A stretch of DNA of 24,909 bases from Solirubrobacteraceae bacterium (GCA_017882405.1 JADGPO010000013.1:1-24909), one strand, 5' to 3'. Shown: positions 1 through 8,498, counted from the stretch's first letter. The notes: a model not told the origin generated them from the sequence alone. Program-made: numbers and translations.

Positions 1-338
1 CCCTCGCCGATCAGCTGCGGGATGAACTCCCCCATCCGTCGGTAGCACCACCGAAACACCGCCGCGTTGTGGTTATCGCCGATGTCGGGGTGCTCCTCCA
101 TGTACTGAAGGTTGCTGATCAGGCGAGCCGAGTGCAGATCCTCACCGCCGGCGGGAATCAGCGGCTGGTGCATATGCAGCGCGATCGCGCAAGCGCTGTC
201 GATGCCCGCGAACGGATCGCCGGTGCCGTCATGCCAGAACACAGGCGCGTGACCGCGGCCGCGTATCGTCTCGTCGATCAGGGCCTCGGCGCCGCAGATG
301 TTCGGCAACCCGTCGACGTACTCGGCAAGCTGATCCAT
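1..338 (-). CDS. GH57 family glycoside hydrolase, N-terminal part (runs off left edge)
   Basis: Partial gene; the first 112 codons are in the window and the rest lies beyond base 1. The translation has the first GH57 signature, HMHQP at residues 55-59. It continues with a text typical of the GH57 proteins that sit beside cyanobacterial-type glycogen synthases (for example ISNLQYMEEHPDIGDNHNA). GH57 enzymes cleave or transfer alpha-glucans (amylase, amylopullulanase or branching enzyme), so a role in glycogen turnover is likely; which activity cannot be told from this piece. The chosen ATG at 338 lies 20 bases after the glgA stop and has AAAGG about 10 bases upstream. An in-frame GTG at 362 would overlap the glgA stop as GTGA and is a real alternative. 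The order glgA then GH57 implies one transcript. Confidence 0.85.
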   Translation of the reverse strand, partial: MDQLAEYVDGLPNICGAEALIDETIRGRGHAPVFWHDGTGDPFAGIDSACAIALHMHQPLIPAGGEDLHSARLISNLQYMEEHPDIGDNHNAAVFRWCYRRMGEFIPQLIGE

Positions 339-358
339 ACCACCGTGCCTTTGTTCGC

Positions 359-1831
359 TCACTTGTGCCTGATGTGCTCGTAGATGTTCAGATAATCCTG
401 GGCCGGCCGCGCCCACGAATGATCAGCCCGCATCCCGTGCAACTGCAGCTCCCGGAACTCCCCCGGATAGGCGTACCAGAGGCCGATCGCGCGGCCCATC
501 GCCGATTCCAGCGCCGGCGGGTCCACGTCGTGAAAGACGTAACCGTTGCGCTCCCAGCCCGGGACCGACGAGTAATCGCGGTCAAACACCGTGTCGACCA
601 GCCCGCCGACCGCGCGTACGATCGGAACCGTCCCGTACTCGAGCGCGATCAGCTGCGTCAGCCCGCACGGCTCGAAGCTGCTCGGCATCACCAGCAGATC
701 GGCGCCCGCGTAGATCAGATGCGCCAGCTCGACGCTGAAGCCGAGCTCCAAATGGCAATCCGGATTGTCGTTGAGCTCGTGCTTAAGTCGCCAGAACTCC
801 GCGCCGATCGCCGGGTCCGGGCTGCTGCCGAGCAGCACGAACTGCGCACCCTCGGCCAGCGCGTAGAACAGCGCATGACGGATCAGCTCAACGCCCTTCT
901 GGCGGTCCAATCGCCCGATCGACGCGACCACGGGCTTGAACTCCTGCGCCAGCAGGAAACGCTCGCGCAGCGCCCGCTTATCGACGTACTTGCCGTCGAT
1001 CCACTCGCTGCCGTACCGCGCCGGGATCAACGGATCGATCTCCGGGTTCCACAGGTCATAGTCGACGCCGTTGAGCACGCCACCGAACTTGTTGCCATGG
1101 ACGTGCAGGGTGTGGCCGAGGCCCTGACCCTGGTCGGTGTACTGCGCCTCCCAAGCGTGCTGGGGAGAGACCGTCGTCACGAAGTTGGCGTACACGATCC
1201 CGCCCTTCATCAGGTTCAAAGCGGCCGGATTGAACTCATCCCGCAAGCGGTCATAGTCGTAGAAGTGATGCGGCCGGGTAAGGCCAGTGGCCCACAACAC
1301 CGCCTCGCCCGCCACCCCCTGATGACCAAAGTTATGAACCGTGAAGCAAACGCGCTGATCACCCATCCCCACGTCCCGGTACATCTCGTACAGCAGCACC
1401 GGCACCAGCGCCGTCTGCCAATCATGACAATGAATCACCTCAGGCCGCTTACCCGACCGCAGCATGAACTCCAACGCGGCCTTGGACAAGAAAGCAAAAC
1501 GAAGCACATCATCCGCCGAACCGTACAGATGCCCACGCTCGAAGAACCGATCCTGCGAATGCGGCTCGATGAAGAAACACTTACTGCCCTCCACGAACCC
1601 AAACCACACCGTACAGTGAATCGCTCCGCTATACCAAGGAACCCAGAGATCCTCGTATGCCACGCTCAGACCGTAGATCCGGTCATACCGCATGCAGTCG
1701 TACTTCGGCAAGATGATCTCGACAGCATGGCCGCGCAGCTCCAGCTCACGACTAAGCCCGAACACCACCTCCCCCAGCCCGCCCGCCTGCGCGACCGGCG
1801 CGCACTCCGACGCGACCATCACCACGAACAC
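359..1831 (-). CDS. glgA: glycogen synthase (ADP-glucose type, GT5), cyanobacterial-like
   Basis: 490 residues, full length for GT5 glycogen/starch synthase, which adds glucose from ADP-glucose to the non-reducing end of alpha-1,4-glucan in the cytoplasm. Seen: the N-terminal glycine loop QAGGLGEVV (residues 15-23), HCHDWQT, NGVDYDLWNPEIDP, GRLDRQKG and the C-terminal nucleotide-sugar motif EPCGLTQ. The overall wording (for example PKYDCMRYDRIYGL, AYEDLWVPWY) is that of the cyanobacterial GlgA branch rather than the usual actinobacterial GlgA. Residue 15 is Gln where E. coli and most relatives have the Lys of KxGGL that contacts ADP-glucose, so donor affinity or specificity may differ. Start is GTG at 1831 with GTGAGGG about 7 bases upstream. 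It is followed by the GH57 gene. Base composition is lower in GC than most of the window. Confidence 0.95.
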   Translation of the reverse strand: MFVVMVASECAPVAQAGGLGEVVFGLSRELELRGHAVEIILPKYDCMRYDRIYGLSVAYEDLWVPWYSGAIHCTVWFGFVEGSKCFFIEPHSQDRFFERGHLYGSADDVLRFAFLSKAALEFMLRSGKRPEVIHCHDWQTALVPVLLYEMYRDVGMGDQRVCFTVHNFGHQGVAGEAVLWATGLTRPHHFYDYDRLRDEFNPAALNLMKGGIVYANFVTTVSPQHAWEAQYTDQGQGLGHTLHVHGNKFGGVLNGVDYDLWNPEIDPLIPARYGSEWIDGKYVDKRALRERFLLAQEFKPVVASIGRLDRQKGVELIRHALFYALAEGAQFVLLGSSPDPAIGAEFWRLKHELNDNPDCHLELGFSVELAHLIYAGADLLVMPSSFEPCGLTQLIALEYGTVPIVRAVGGLVDTVFDRDYSSVPGWERNGYVFHDVDPPALESAMGRAIGLWYAYPGEFRELQLHGMRADHSWARPAQDYLNIYEHIRHK

Positions 1832-2583
1832 GGCAGACCCTCACCCAACACGGTAGTTCCGCATCGCTGTCGACAGACCCCTACGCCGCCCCGTCGAATC
1901 CCCGGAGCACAACCAGACCGTCATCGTCCAGTTTCGCATCCAAGACCCCGCCCGTGACCAGCCAACCGCCGGACGCGACGCCCCAGCTCAAGACCTGAGC
2001 GCGACGAGCGTCGCGCAACGCCACGTCGGAGCGACCGGCATGCGACGGTCCGCATCCCTGCGGCTTGACCGGACCCGGCGCCGAGCGCGACGTGGGAGAC
2101 GCCGCACCCAGGGCGAGGCCCAAGCGAGCACGGCAACCTGGGGGCGCGGCGGCGGCTCCGAGCCCTCGCGTTCGTCGGGTCGGTCGGGGACGCCTGCAAC
2201 ACCCGGTCCGTTCTCCCAATCAGCTCCACGCCACGGGTTGTCGGGCCGACGGCGCTCGCGATCGGAATCGGCTGGGCGCTGATGGGCGTGTGGCAGGAGA
2301 CCGCCCAGACGCGGCACGTCCCCCATGCGCTCTCGCGCGTCAGCGCGTACGCGTGGATGCAGCGCCAGCGCTCGCGTCGCTCCCAGCAAGCCAAGCCTGG
2401 CGCTGCGGGCCGCTCCGCCTACCTCGAGCGGACAACCTGGGCGCTTGCCCCGTTCCGCTGTGGGCCGGCTGAGTGTGCAGGCGCGCGAGTTGCGTGTCCT
2501 GCTCGCTCGCGATCCGGGCGGGCAAGGCGACGCCCGCGGATCGGTCTGCGTCAATCGGCGACCCACGGCGGAACGGGGGGAGG
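1832..2583. other. about 750 bases without a convincing gene
   Basis: All three minus-strand frames and several plus-strand frames stay open for 80-190 codons, as expected by chance at this GC. None gives a protein family I recognise, and most have the Arg/Ala/Pro-rich, low-information look of antisense shadows. Two short stretches look more protein-like: the end of the minus frame stopping at 1881 (text SWGVASGGWLVTGGVLDAKL) and the minus frame near 2200-2290 (AQPIPIASAVGPTTRGVELI). They are in different frames, so a decayed or frameshifted gene is possible. The glgA promoter should lie at the low-coordinate end. Confidence 0.4.
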
Positions 2584-2805
2584 TCAGGAGTTCGTCAGCT
2601 CGCTCTTGGCACGCAGCCAGTCAGCGAGAGGATCGCCACCACCCTCATTCAGGTAAATATGGTAGGCACGCCCGGCAATCTCGTCGTGCGTCGGCTCGGG
2701 CGCTTCGGCGGTGCGCTTCCGCCGCGCCGGAGCCTTGCCGGCGGGCTTCTTCGGCCGGGTCGACTTAGTCGGCACCTTGGCAGATGTGGACGGCTTATCG
2801 GTCAT
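2584..2805 (-). CDS. small DUF2934 domain protein
   Basis: 73 residues. The N-terminal half is a Lys/Pro/Ala-rich, strongly basic disordered tail (residues 1-35). The C-terminal half carries the DUF2934 pattern: HDEIAGRAYHIYLNEGG followed by DPLADWLRAKSEL. Function of the family is not established; members are short soluble proteins, often with a charged tail, and are commoner outside Actinobacteria (for example Acidobacteria and Proteobacteria). The ATG at 2805 is preceded by AAGGGA at a good Shine-Dalgarno distance, which supports this start. It stands alone, with non-coding stretches on both sides, in the lower-GC left part of the window, so it may have arrived with the glycogen genes (inference). 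Confidence 0.8.
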   Translation of the reverse strand: MTDKPSTSAKVPTKSTRPKKPAGKAPARRKRTAEAPEPTHDEIAGRAYHIYLNEGGGDPLADWLRAKSELTNS

Positions 2806-2821
2806 CTGTGAATCCCTTGTC

Positions 2822-3202
2822 GTTACCTCGTGCGGCCCAGAGGATACAGCCGATGGTGGTCGGGGGCCGCTCCCTTAGCCTGGCGGGCCAGTGAAGTCGT
2901 CTGTGGTGTGACTCGCCGGTGACGTCTTCTGGCCCAGCCCACTTTCTCCCAGCGGCAGGCGGCATCTTTCCGCGCCTCTCGCAAAGCAATGACGAGGCAA
3001 GGGCGGGAGGTGTGGCAGAGAGAACCGGTTTCGCGAGCCGATCCGGAACGGTTGTACGCGAGTTCGGATTTGCCTCGGCCGTCGGAGGGCCGGCTCAAGC
3101 CGTGTTCTCGTTCGGCCTGGAGTTCGGCGTCGAGGATGTCGATCAGCGCGAAGGCTGGTCAGACCGGCTTGTGCAATGCGCGAGGGGCGCAGCCTTGAGC
3201 GA
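2822..3202. other. 381-base gap, no supported gene; possible decayed coding sequence
   Basis: Overlapping short ORFs exist on both strands, but none matches a family I know or has a good ribosome site. The minus frame that is open from 3158 down to 2826 begins with a protein-like stretch (FALIDILDAELQAEREHGL) just after an in-frame stop and then loses that character, which would fit the tail of a broken gene. No hairpin of terminator type and no tRNA was seen. Confidence 0.35.
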
Positions 3203-3658
3203 TCAGGTCCCGGTCAGTCGGAAGATCGGATGATCCGGCGCGATGCGGCGCAGTTCCTCATCTGATGAATCCGGTCCTACACCACCGAAGAACACCCCCA
3301 CTTCGAATTTCCACTTCTTCAAGTAGGCCCGTAGCAGCGGTGGCTTCTGGTCGTCGGCAAGTTCAACCGCGCTGAACGCCTGCGTGCGCCTGCCGACACG
3401 CAGCCGCCCCTGACCGCTGGCGCGCAGGTTCTTGACCCACTGCGTGTGACCGCGCGGGGCGACCAAGTATTCGGCGCCCTGGTACCTCAGGAGGTTGACG
3501 GGGGTCTGTCGCCACTCGCCGGATTTGCGGCCCGTGACCTCCAGCACGCGGGAGCCGTACACGCTCACGCCCAGGCGCGTCAGCCCGGCGACGACCCGAT
3601 TGAAGACGTTGGTTGTGAACCATCCCGGACGCTGGTAATGCTCGGGCATCCGAGCCAT
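3203..3658 (-). CDS. deazaflavin (F420)-dependent nitroreductase/quinone reductase family protein
   Basis: 151 residues, normal length for the DUF385/Ddn family, whose members use reduced F420 to reduce quinones or nitro compounds, usually at the membrane face. Seen: the phosphate-binding pattern TGRKSGEWRQTPV at residues 42-54 and the family text APRGHTQWVKNLRASG at residues 67-82. The substrate cannot be inferred. Start is ATG at 3658; an internal ATG at 3649 (MPEHYQ) is an alternative and no strong ribosome site separates the two. The gene sits downstream of the 2-oxoglutarate dehydrogenase gene on the same strand after a 125-base gap, so it may be read alone. F420 dependence is inferred from the family, not shown here. 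Confidence 0.85.
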   Translation of the reverse strand: MARMPEHYQRPGWFTTNVFNRVVAGLTRLGVSVYGSRVLEVTGRKSGEWRQTPVNLLRYQGAEYLVAPRGHTQWVKNLRASGQGRLRVGRRTQAFSAVELADDQKPPLLRAYLKKWKFEVGVFFGGVGPDSSDEELRRIAPDHPIFRLTGT

Positions 3659-3783
3659 TGTGCCAGCGTGGGGTCGAGCCGCCTGGTCGCGCTCGATCCG
3701 GTACCTGACCGCCGTCTCGTGGAGAACGGAAGGCGCCTCTTGGCGATCGCACGGACGACCGCAGGCGCAGGCTGCCGGGCTGA

Positions 3784-6700
3784 TCAGCGCTCGCCGGGGA
3801 GCTTGCGCGGATACTGCGAGACGCTCAGCGAGAGATCAAGAGCCGCGGAGATGATCCGCTGCTGCTCGGTGGCGTGGGCGATCGGGTAGCCCTCGCCCGA
3901 GGCCGCGCGCTCGGGCCGGCCGATGTAGCCGAACTGGAGGTGCTCGGCCAGGACCTGGAGCAGACGCGGTGACATGTAGTCGCGGGCGCCCATGTTGCGC
4001 GGCTCCTCCTGGACCCAGACGACCTCCTCGAGCTCGGGGTAGCGCGCCACCAGGTCCATCAGCTCGGCCTGCGGGAACGGGTAGAGCAGCTCCACCCGGC
4101 CGATGGCCACGTTGGGGTTCTCCTCCCGAGCCTTGGAGGCCAGCAGGTCGTAGTAGATCTTGCCGGTGCACAGCACCAGGCGGGTGACCTTTGCGGGATC
4201 CACCTCGGGATCGCCCAGCACCGGCTGGAAGCGGCCCTCCACCAGCTCCGAGACCGAGCTGGCGGCCTGCGGCAGGCGCAGCAGGCTCTTGGGCGTCATC
4301 ACGACCAGCGGCCGCTGCTTGGCGATCCGCGCCTGGCGGCGCAGCAGATGGAAGTACTGGGCGGGCGTGGTCGGGTTGGCGACCCGGATGTTGCCCTCGG
4401 CGGCCAGCTGCAGGAAGCGCTCCAGGCGGGCCGAGGAGTGCTCGGGGCCCGACCCCTCATAGGCGTGGGGAAGAAGCAGCGTCAAACGTGAGGTCTGACC
4501 CCACTTCGCCAGCCCGGAGACGATGAACTGGTCGATGATCACCTGCGCGCTGTTGACGAAGTCGCCGAACTGCGCCTCCCACAGCACCAGAGTCTCGGGG
4601 CCCTCCTGCGAGTAGCCGTACTCGAAGCCGACGCACGCCATCTCCGACAGCGGGGAGTTGTGCAGCTCCATCGGCGCCAGCGAGCCCGGCAGATGCTGCA
4701 TCGCGCAGTGCTCCTGGCCGGTCTTGGGGTCGTGGAGCACCAGGTGGCGCTGGCTGAACGTGCCGCGCTCGGTGTCCTGGCCGGTGAGCCTGATCGGGAT
4801 GCCCTCGGTGAGCAGCGAGGCGAAGGCCAGCGCCTCGCCGTGCGCCCAGACGATCTTCGGCTCGTCGCCCTCAAAAGCCTCGCGGCGCTGGTCGAGCTGC
4901 TTGACCAGCTTGGGATGCACCGTGAACCCGTCGGGGACGGCCAGCAGCTCCTCGTTGAGCACGTGAAGGCGATCGAAGGGCACCGCGGTCTTGACCTCCG
5001 GGGAGGGGGTGCGGTCCAGCTGGTACTCGCCGGTGGCGTGATCGACGTCCTTGGCGGCGGCGATCCGCTGCTTGAGCTCCGAGTGCGAGTCGCTCAGCAC
5101 CGCCCACACCTCGTCGGTCATCTCGGTGGACTCCTGCTCGGTGACCACGCCGCCGTCGACCAGCTCACGGGCGTACAGCTCGCGCACCGACGGGTGCCTC
5201 TTGATCTGCTGGTACATCTCGGGCTGGGTGTAGGCGGGTTCGTCGGCCTCGTTGTGGCCGAAGCGCCGGTAGCCGATCAGGTCGATCAGGACGTCGTGGC
5301 CGAACTCCTGGCGGAACGCGAAGGCCAGCCGCACGGCGCTGATGCAGGCGCTCACGTCATCGGCGTTGACATGGATGATCGGCACGTCGAAGCCCTTGGC
5401 CATGTCGGAGGCCATCGTCGTGGAGCGGGCGTCGTCGGCGTCGGTGGTGAAGCCCACCTGGTTGTTCTGGATGATGTGGACGGTGCCGCCGACGGTGTAG
5501 CCGTCCAGCGCCTGAAGGTTGAGCGTCTCGGCGACCACGCCCTGGCCGGGGAAGGCGGCGTCGCCGTGCAGGATCAGCGGGATCGCGGCGTTGGTGTCCT
5601 GGTGAGCGTGCGGGCCCTGACGGGTGGTCTGGGCCGCGCGAGTGGCGCCGGAGGCGACCGGGCCGACGAACTCCAGGTGCGACGGGTTGGACTCCAGGCG
5701 CACGATGATCGACTCGCCGCCGGGCAGCTGATAGGAGCCCTGCGCGCCGTGGTGGTACTTGACGTCGCCGGTGCCGCCTTGGGGCAGGGTGGTGATCGGC
5801 TCCAGCGTCGAGGAGCCCTCGAACTCGGCGAAGATCGTCTCATAGGGACGGCCGAGGTTGTGGGCCAGCACGTTGAGGCGCCCGCGATGCGCCATCCCGA
5901 TCACGACCTCGCGAGCACCGCGCGTAGCCGACAGCTGGGTCAGCTCGTCGATCATCGGCACGGTCATGTCCAGGCCCTCGACCGAGAACTGCTTCTGGCC
6001 CAGGTAGGCCTTGTGCATGAAGCGCTCGAACGCGTCGACCTCGGTCAGCCGCTTGAGCAGCGCCTTCTCCTCGGCCCCGGTCAGTGGGTTGCGAAACTCG
6101 CCGGACTCGATCGCCTCACGCAGCCACAGCCGCTGCCGGCCTGACGCGATGTGCTCGATCTCGTAGGCGATCGTCCCGCAGTAGGTCTCGCGCAGGTGCG
6201 GCACCGCGTCGGCCAGCGTCTCACCGGGCACGTACACGCGCAGGATCCGCGTCGGGATGCGCTCCATCAGCTCGGGCGTGAGCCCCAGCGGTCCGGGATC
6301 CAGCGAGGGATCGCTCTCGGGCTCGCGGCCCAGCGGGTCGAGCCGGGCGGCCATGTGGCCGTGGGTGCGATGGGCCTTGATCAGCGAGGTGGCCGCCTGC
6401 ACGGCCTGCAGGAGCTCCTCGATGTTCTCGTCGGAGCGGGCGGCGGCGGGAGCCTCGGCAACCGGCGAAGCGGCGGGGGGCGGTGGCGCGGCGGTGGGGG
6501 GCGGCTCGGGGGCCGCCGGCAGCTCCGGCAGCGTCACGCCCAGGTCCGAGAACACGCCCTCGTAGAAGCTCTCCTCGCCCTGCAGCAGCGCCTCGATGCG
6601 CTGCAGGAAGCGCCCCGACTCGGCGCCCTGGATGATCCGGTGGTCGTAGGTGGACGTCATCGTCATGACCTTCTCGGCGCCGACCGAGGGTCCGATCCGT

Positions 6701-8169
6701 TCCAGCCCTATCGGGTAAGAGATTGAGCCGGTGGCCACGATCGTCCCCTGGCCGACCATCAGGCGCGGGACCGAGGCGATCGTGCCGATCCCGCCCGGGT
6801 TGGTGAGCGTCAGGTTGCCGCCGGTCAGGTCGTCGGCCGACAGCGTGTTGGTGCGCGCCTTCTCCACCACGGTGTTGTAGGCGTCGAGGAACTCGGCGAA
6901 GCTCATCCGGCCGGCGTCGCGGATCACCGGCACCATCAGCGTGCGGCTTCCGTCCTTCTTGGCAACGTCGACGGCCAGGCCGAGGTTCACCCCGCCGTCG
7001 TCAAGTCGGTACGGCTTGCCGTCGCGCTCCTCGAAGTGATGGGCCATCACCGGCATCTCCTCGGTGGCCACGCGGGCGATCGCGCAGGCGATCAGATGCG
7101 TGAAGGAGACCTTGCGCTCGGCGGCCTTGAGCTGCTTGCGGCGGGCGTCGAGCGTGGTGACGGTGAGCGTGCGGAACGAGGTCGCCGTGGGTATCGAGCG
7201 GCTCTGGTCCATGTAGCGGGCCAGCACGGCGCCGCTGCCCTTGATCTGCTGCGCGCCGGCCGGCGCGGGCGCGGGCGCGGCGGCGGAAGGACCGCCATTC
7301 GTCTGGGCCGCGAGCACGTCCGCCTTCGTGATGCGTCCGCCGCGGGCGCTGCCCTGCACGCCGCCGAGATCGACGCCCTCGGCGGCGGCCACCCGGCGGG
7401 CGACCGGCGAGGCGTTGGCGGACGCGCCGTTGGTTGTGGTGGCCCCGTTGGTGGCCGGAGCGCTGCGCTCGGCCCCGGGCGCGGCGGACGGCGCCGGGGC
7501 GGACGCGCCCGCGGACACCGACGGGCTCATACGCCCGATGACCTGGCCCACGCTGACGGTCTCGCCGTCCTGGGCGAGGATCTCCGTGATCGTCCCCGAC
7601 GTAGGCGCCGGCAGCTCCATGTCCACCTTGTCGGTGGAGATCTCGACCACGGTATCACCGTCGGCCACGGTGTCGCCGACCTTGACCGCCCACTCCAGGA
7701 TCGTGCCCTCGGTCACCGACTCACCGCCGGTGGGCGTGACTATCTCGACGGTCTCACCGGAGCTCGCCTGGGTCTCGGCCAGAGTCTCGGCCTCCTGGGC
7801 GGCCCCGGCGACCTGTTCGGCTTTCGTGGTGGGCGGGGACTCGCCGGAGACCGGGCCCCCCTCGGCGGGCGGCGCGGAGGCGCTGCCGTTGCCGGCAGCC
7901 GCGGCAGGGTCATCGCCGTTGGTGGAGATCTCGGCGAGCACGGAGCCGACGGTCACGGTGTCGCCCTCGGCGGCGTGGATCTTGGCCACCGTGCCGGCGA
8001 CGGGGGCGGGCACCTCGGCGTCGACCTTGTCGGTCGAGATCTCGACCAGGGTCTCGTCGACGGCGACCGAATCGCCCTCCTGCTTATGCCATTCGAGAAC
8101 CGTGCCCTCAGCGACGGAGTCGCCCATGGCTGGCATCACGACTTCAAAAATGCTGGTCTCTACCGACAT
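3784..8169 (-). CDS. kgd: fused 2-oxoglutarate dehydrogenase: two lipoyl domains, E2 succinyltransferase and E1 in one chain
   Basis: 1461 residues. Order: lipoyl domain 1 (residues 6-82, lipoyl lysine K48 in STDKVD), Ala/Pro linker, lipoyl domain 2 (141-214, K181 in STDKVD), peripheral-subunit-binding segment (253-288), E2 acyltransferase (311-544, with H510 in TYDHRIIQG), a Pro/Ala-rich linker (546-579) and the thiamine-diphosphate E1 (580-1461). In E1, GD at 869-870 and NN at 902-903 form the ThDP/Mg site, and GMAHRGRLNVL is at 758-768. It oxidatively decarboxylates 2-oxoglutarate in the TCA cycle and passes the succinyl group to CoA; a separate E3 is still needed. The known Mycobacterium Kgd and Corynebacterium OdhA have the E2-like and E1 parts but no lipoyl domain, so this is a more complete fusion. 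ATG at 8169 is chosen because the open frame upstream overlaps the preceding gene and has no family similarity. It is last in an operon, 14 bases after the DUF3817 gene. Confidence 0.95.
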   Translation of the reverse strand: MSVETSIFEVVMPAMGDSVAEGTVLEWHKQEGDSVAVDETLVEISTDKVDAEVPAPVAGTVAKIHAAEGDTVTVGSVLAEISTNGDDPAAAAGNGSASAPPAEGGPVSGESPPTTKAEQVAGAAQEAETLAETQASSGETVEIVTPTGGESVTEGTILEWAVKVGDTVADGDTVVEISTDKVDMELPAPTSGTITEILAQDGETVSVGQVIGRMSPSVSAGASAPAPSAAPGAERSAPATNGATTTNGASANASPVARRVAAAEGVDLGGVQGSARGGRITKADVLAAQTNGGPSAAAPAPAPAGAQQIKGSGAVLARYMDQSRSIPTATSFRTLTVTTLDARRKQLKAAERKVSFTHLIACAIARVATEEMPVMAHHFEERDGKPYRLDDGGVNLGLAVDVAKKDGSRTLMVPVIRDAGRMSFAEFLDAYNTVVEKARTNTLSADDLTGGNLTLTNPGGIGTIASVPRLMVGQGTIVATGSISYPIGLERIGPSVGAEKVMTMTSTYDHRIIQGAESGRFLQRIEALLQGEESFYEGVFSDLGVTLPELPAAPEPPPTAAPPPPAASPVAEAPAAARSDENIEELLQAVQAATSLIKAHRTHGHMAARLDPLGREPESDPSLDPGPLGLTPELMERIPTRILRVYVPGETLADAVPHLRETYCGTIAYEIEHIASGRQRLWLREAIESGEFRNPLTGAEEKALLKRLTEVDAFERFMHKAYLGQKQFSVEGLDMTVPMIDELTQLSATRGAREVVIGMAHRGRLNVLAHNLGRPYETIFAEFEGSSTLEPITTLPQGGTGDVKYHHGAQGSYQLPGGESIIVRLESNPSHLEFVGPVASGATRAAQTTRQGPHAHQDTNAAIPLILHGDAAFPGQGVVAETLNLQALDGYTVGGTVHIIQNNQVGFTTDADDARSTTMASDMAKGFDVPIIHVNADDVSACISAVRLAFAFRQEFGHDVLIDLIGYRRFGHNEADEPAYTQPEMYQQIKRHPSVRELYARELVDGGVVTEQESTEMTDEVWAVLSDSHSELKQRIAAAKDVDHATGEYQLDRTPSPEVKTAVPFDRLHVLNEELLAVPDGFTVHPKLVKQLDQRREAFEGDEPKIVWAHGEALAFASLLTEGIPIRLTGQDTERGTFSQRHLVLHDPKTGQEHCAMQHLPGSLAPMELHNSPLSEMACVGFEYGYSQEGPETLVLWEAQFGDFVNSAQVIIDQFIVSGLAKWGQTSRLTLLLPHAYEGSGPEHSSARLERFLQLAAEGNIRVANPTTPAQYFHLLRRQARIAKQRPLVVMTPKSLLRLPQAASSVSELVEGRFQPVLGDPEVDPAKVTRLVLCTGKIYYDLLASKAREENPNVAIGRVELLYPFPQAELMDLVARYPELEEVVWVQEEPRNMGARDYMSPRLLQVLAEHLQFGYIGRPERAASGEGYPIAHATEQQRIISAALDLSLSVSQYPRKLPGER

Positions 8170-8183
8170 CCGTGGCTTGCCGA

Positions 8184-8498
8184 TCACTCTAGCGTCGCGA
8201 GGCGTTGACGGTCCGCCACCACGAAGCCGATCGACCCGGCAAACGGGCCCAGACCGCCGAGCACGGCGACCGTCACCGCGAGCCAGAAAGGGATCACGTG
8301 GGCCCGTGCAGCCGCGATGCACACGAGTGACATGACGATCCAGATCAGCCCGTGGGCGAGGCCCAGGACGAACGTCTCAGGCTGGGGATTGGAGAACACG
8401 AACGCGCACAGCAGCAGCGCCAGGTACACCAGCGAGTGCGTGAAGGACGCCACCTCCAGGCGGCGGAAGGTGATCCATCCCATCCGGCCCGACTTCAT
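8184..8498 (-). CDS. DUF3817-type small integral membrane protein
   Basis: 104 residues with three hydrophobic segments: about 15-34 (SLVYLALLLCAFVFS), 45-63 (GLAHGLIWIVMSLVCIAAA) and 69-91 (WLAVTVAVLGGLGPFAGSIG). The order FRRLEVASFTHS, GLAHGLIW and GPFAGSIGFV fits DUF3817 membrane proteins of actinobacteria; no function is established for them. The ATG at 8498 overlaps the stop of the Nudix gene by one base (TGATG), so translation is probably coupled. A longer open frame starts at 8579 but lies inside the Nudix gene and adds no family sequence. The next gene, the fused 2-oxoglutarate dehydrogenase, starts 14 bases downstream. Nothing suggests a direct link to that enzyme beyond co-transcription. 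Confidence 0.75.
   Translation of the reverse strand: MKSGRMGWITFRRLEVASFTHSLVYLALLLCAFVFSNPQPETFVLGLAHGLIWIVMSLVCIAAARAHVIPFWLAVTVAVLGGLGPFAGSIGFVVADRQRLATLE

Noticed and set aside
365..1957. 530-codon plus-strand ORF opposite glgA
   Set aside because: Arg/His/Gln-rich composition typical of an antisense frame; glgA on the other strand is unmistakable.
2040..2656. Overlapping plus-strand ORFs (2040-2282, 2065-2472, 2282-2656) as genes
   Set aside because: No ribosome sites, no family match, and one overlaps the well-supported DUF2934 gene; one passage (ALAIGIGWALMGVWQ) looks membrane-like but is isolated.
3779..3788. GCTGATCAGC palindrome at the end of the 2-oxoglutarate dehydrogenase gene as a terminator
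   Set aside because: It has no loop and no U-run, so it cannot form a terminator hairpin.
4660..6144. 494-codon plus-strand ORF inside the 2-oxoglutarate dehydrogenase gene (also 7036-8208 and 7241-8335)
   Set aside because: Antisense shadows of a high-GC gene; no family text and they fully overlap conserved E1, E2 and lipoyl domains.
8170..8322. 51-residue N-terminal extension of the 2-oxoglutarate dehydrogenase
   Set aside because: It overlaps the DUF3817 gene, is Arg-rich with no family similarity, and the lipoyl domain starts right after ATG 8169.
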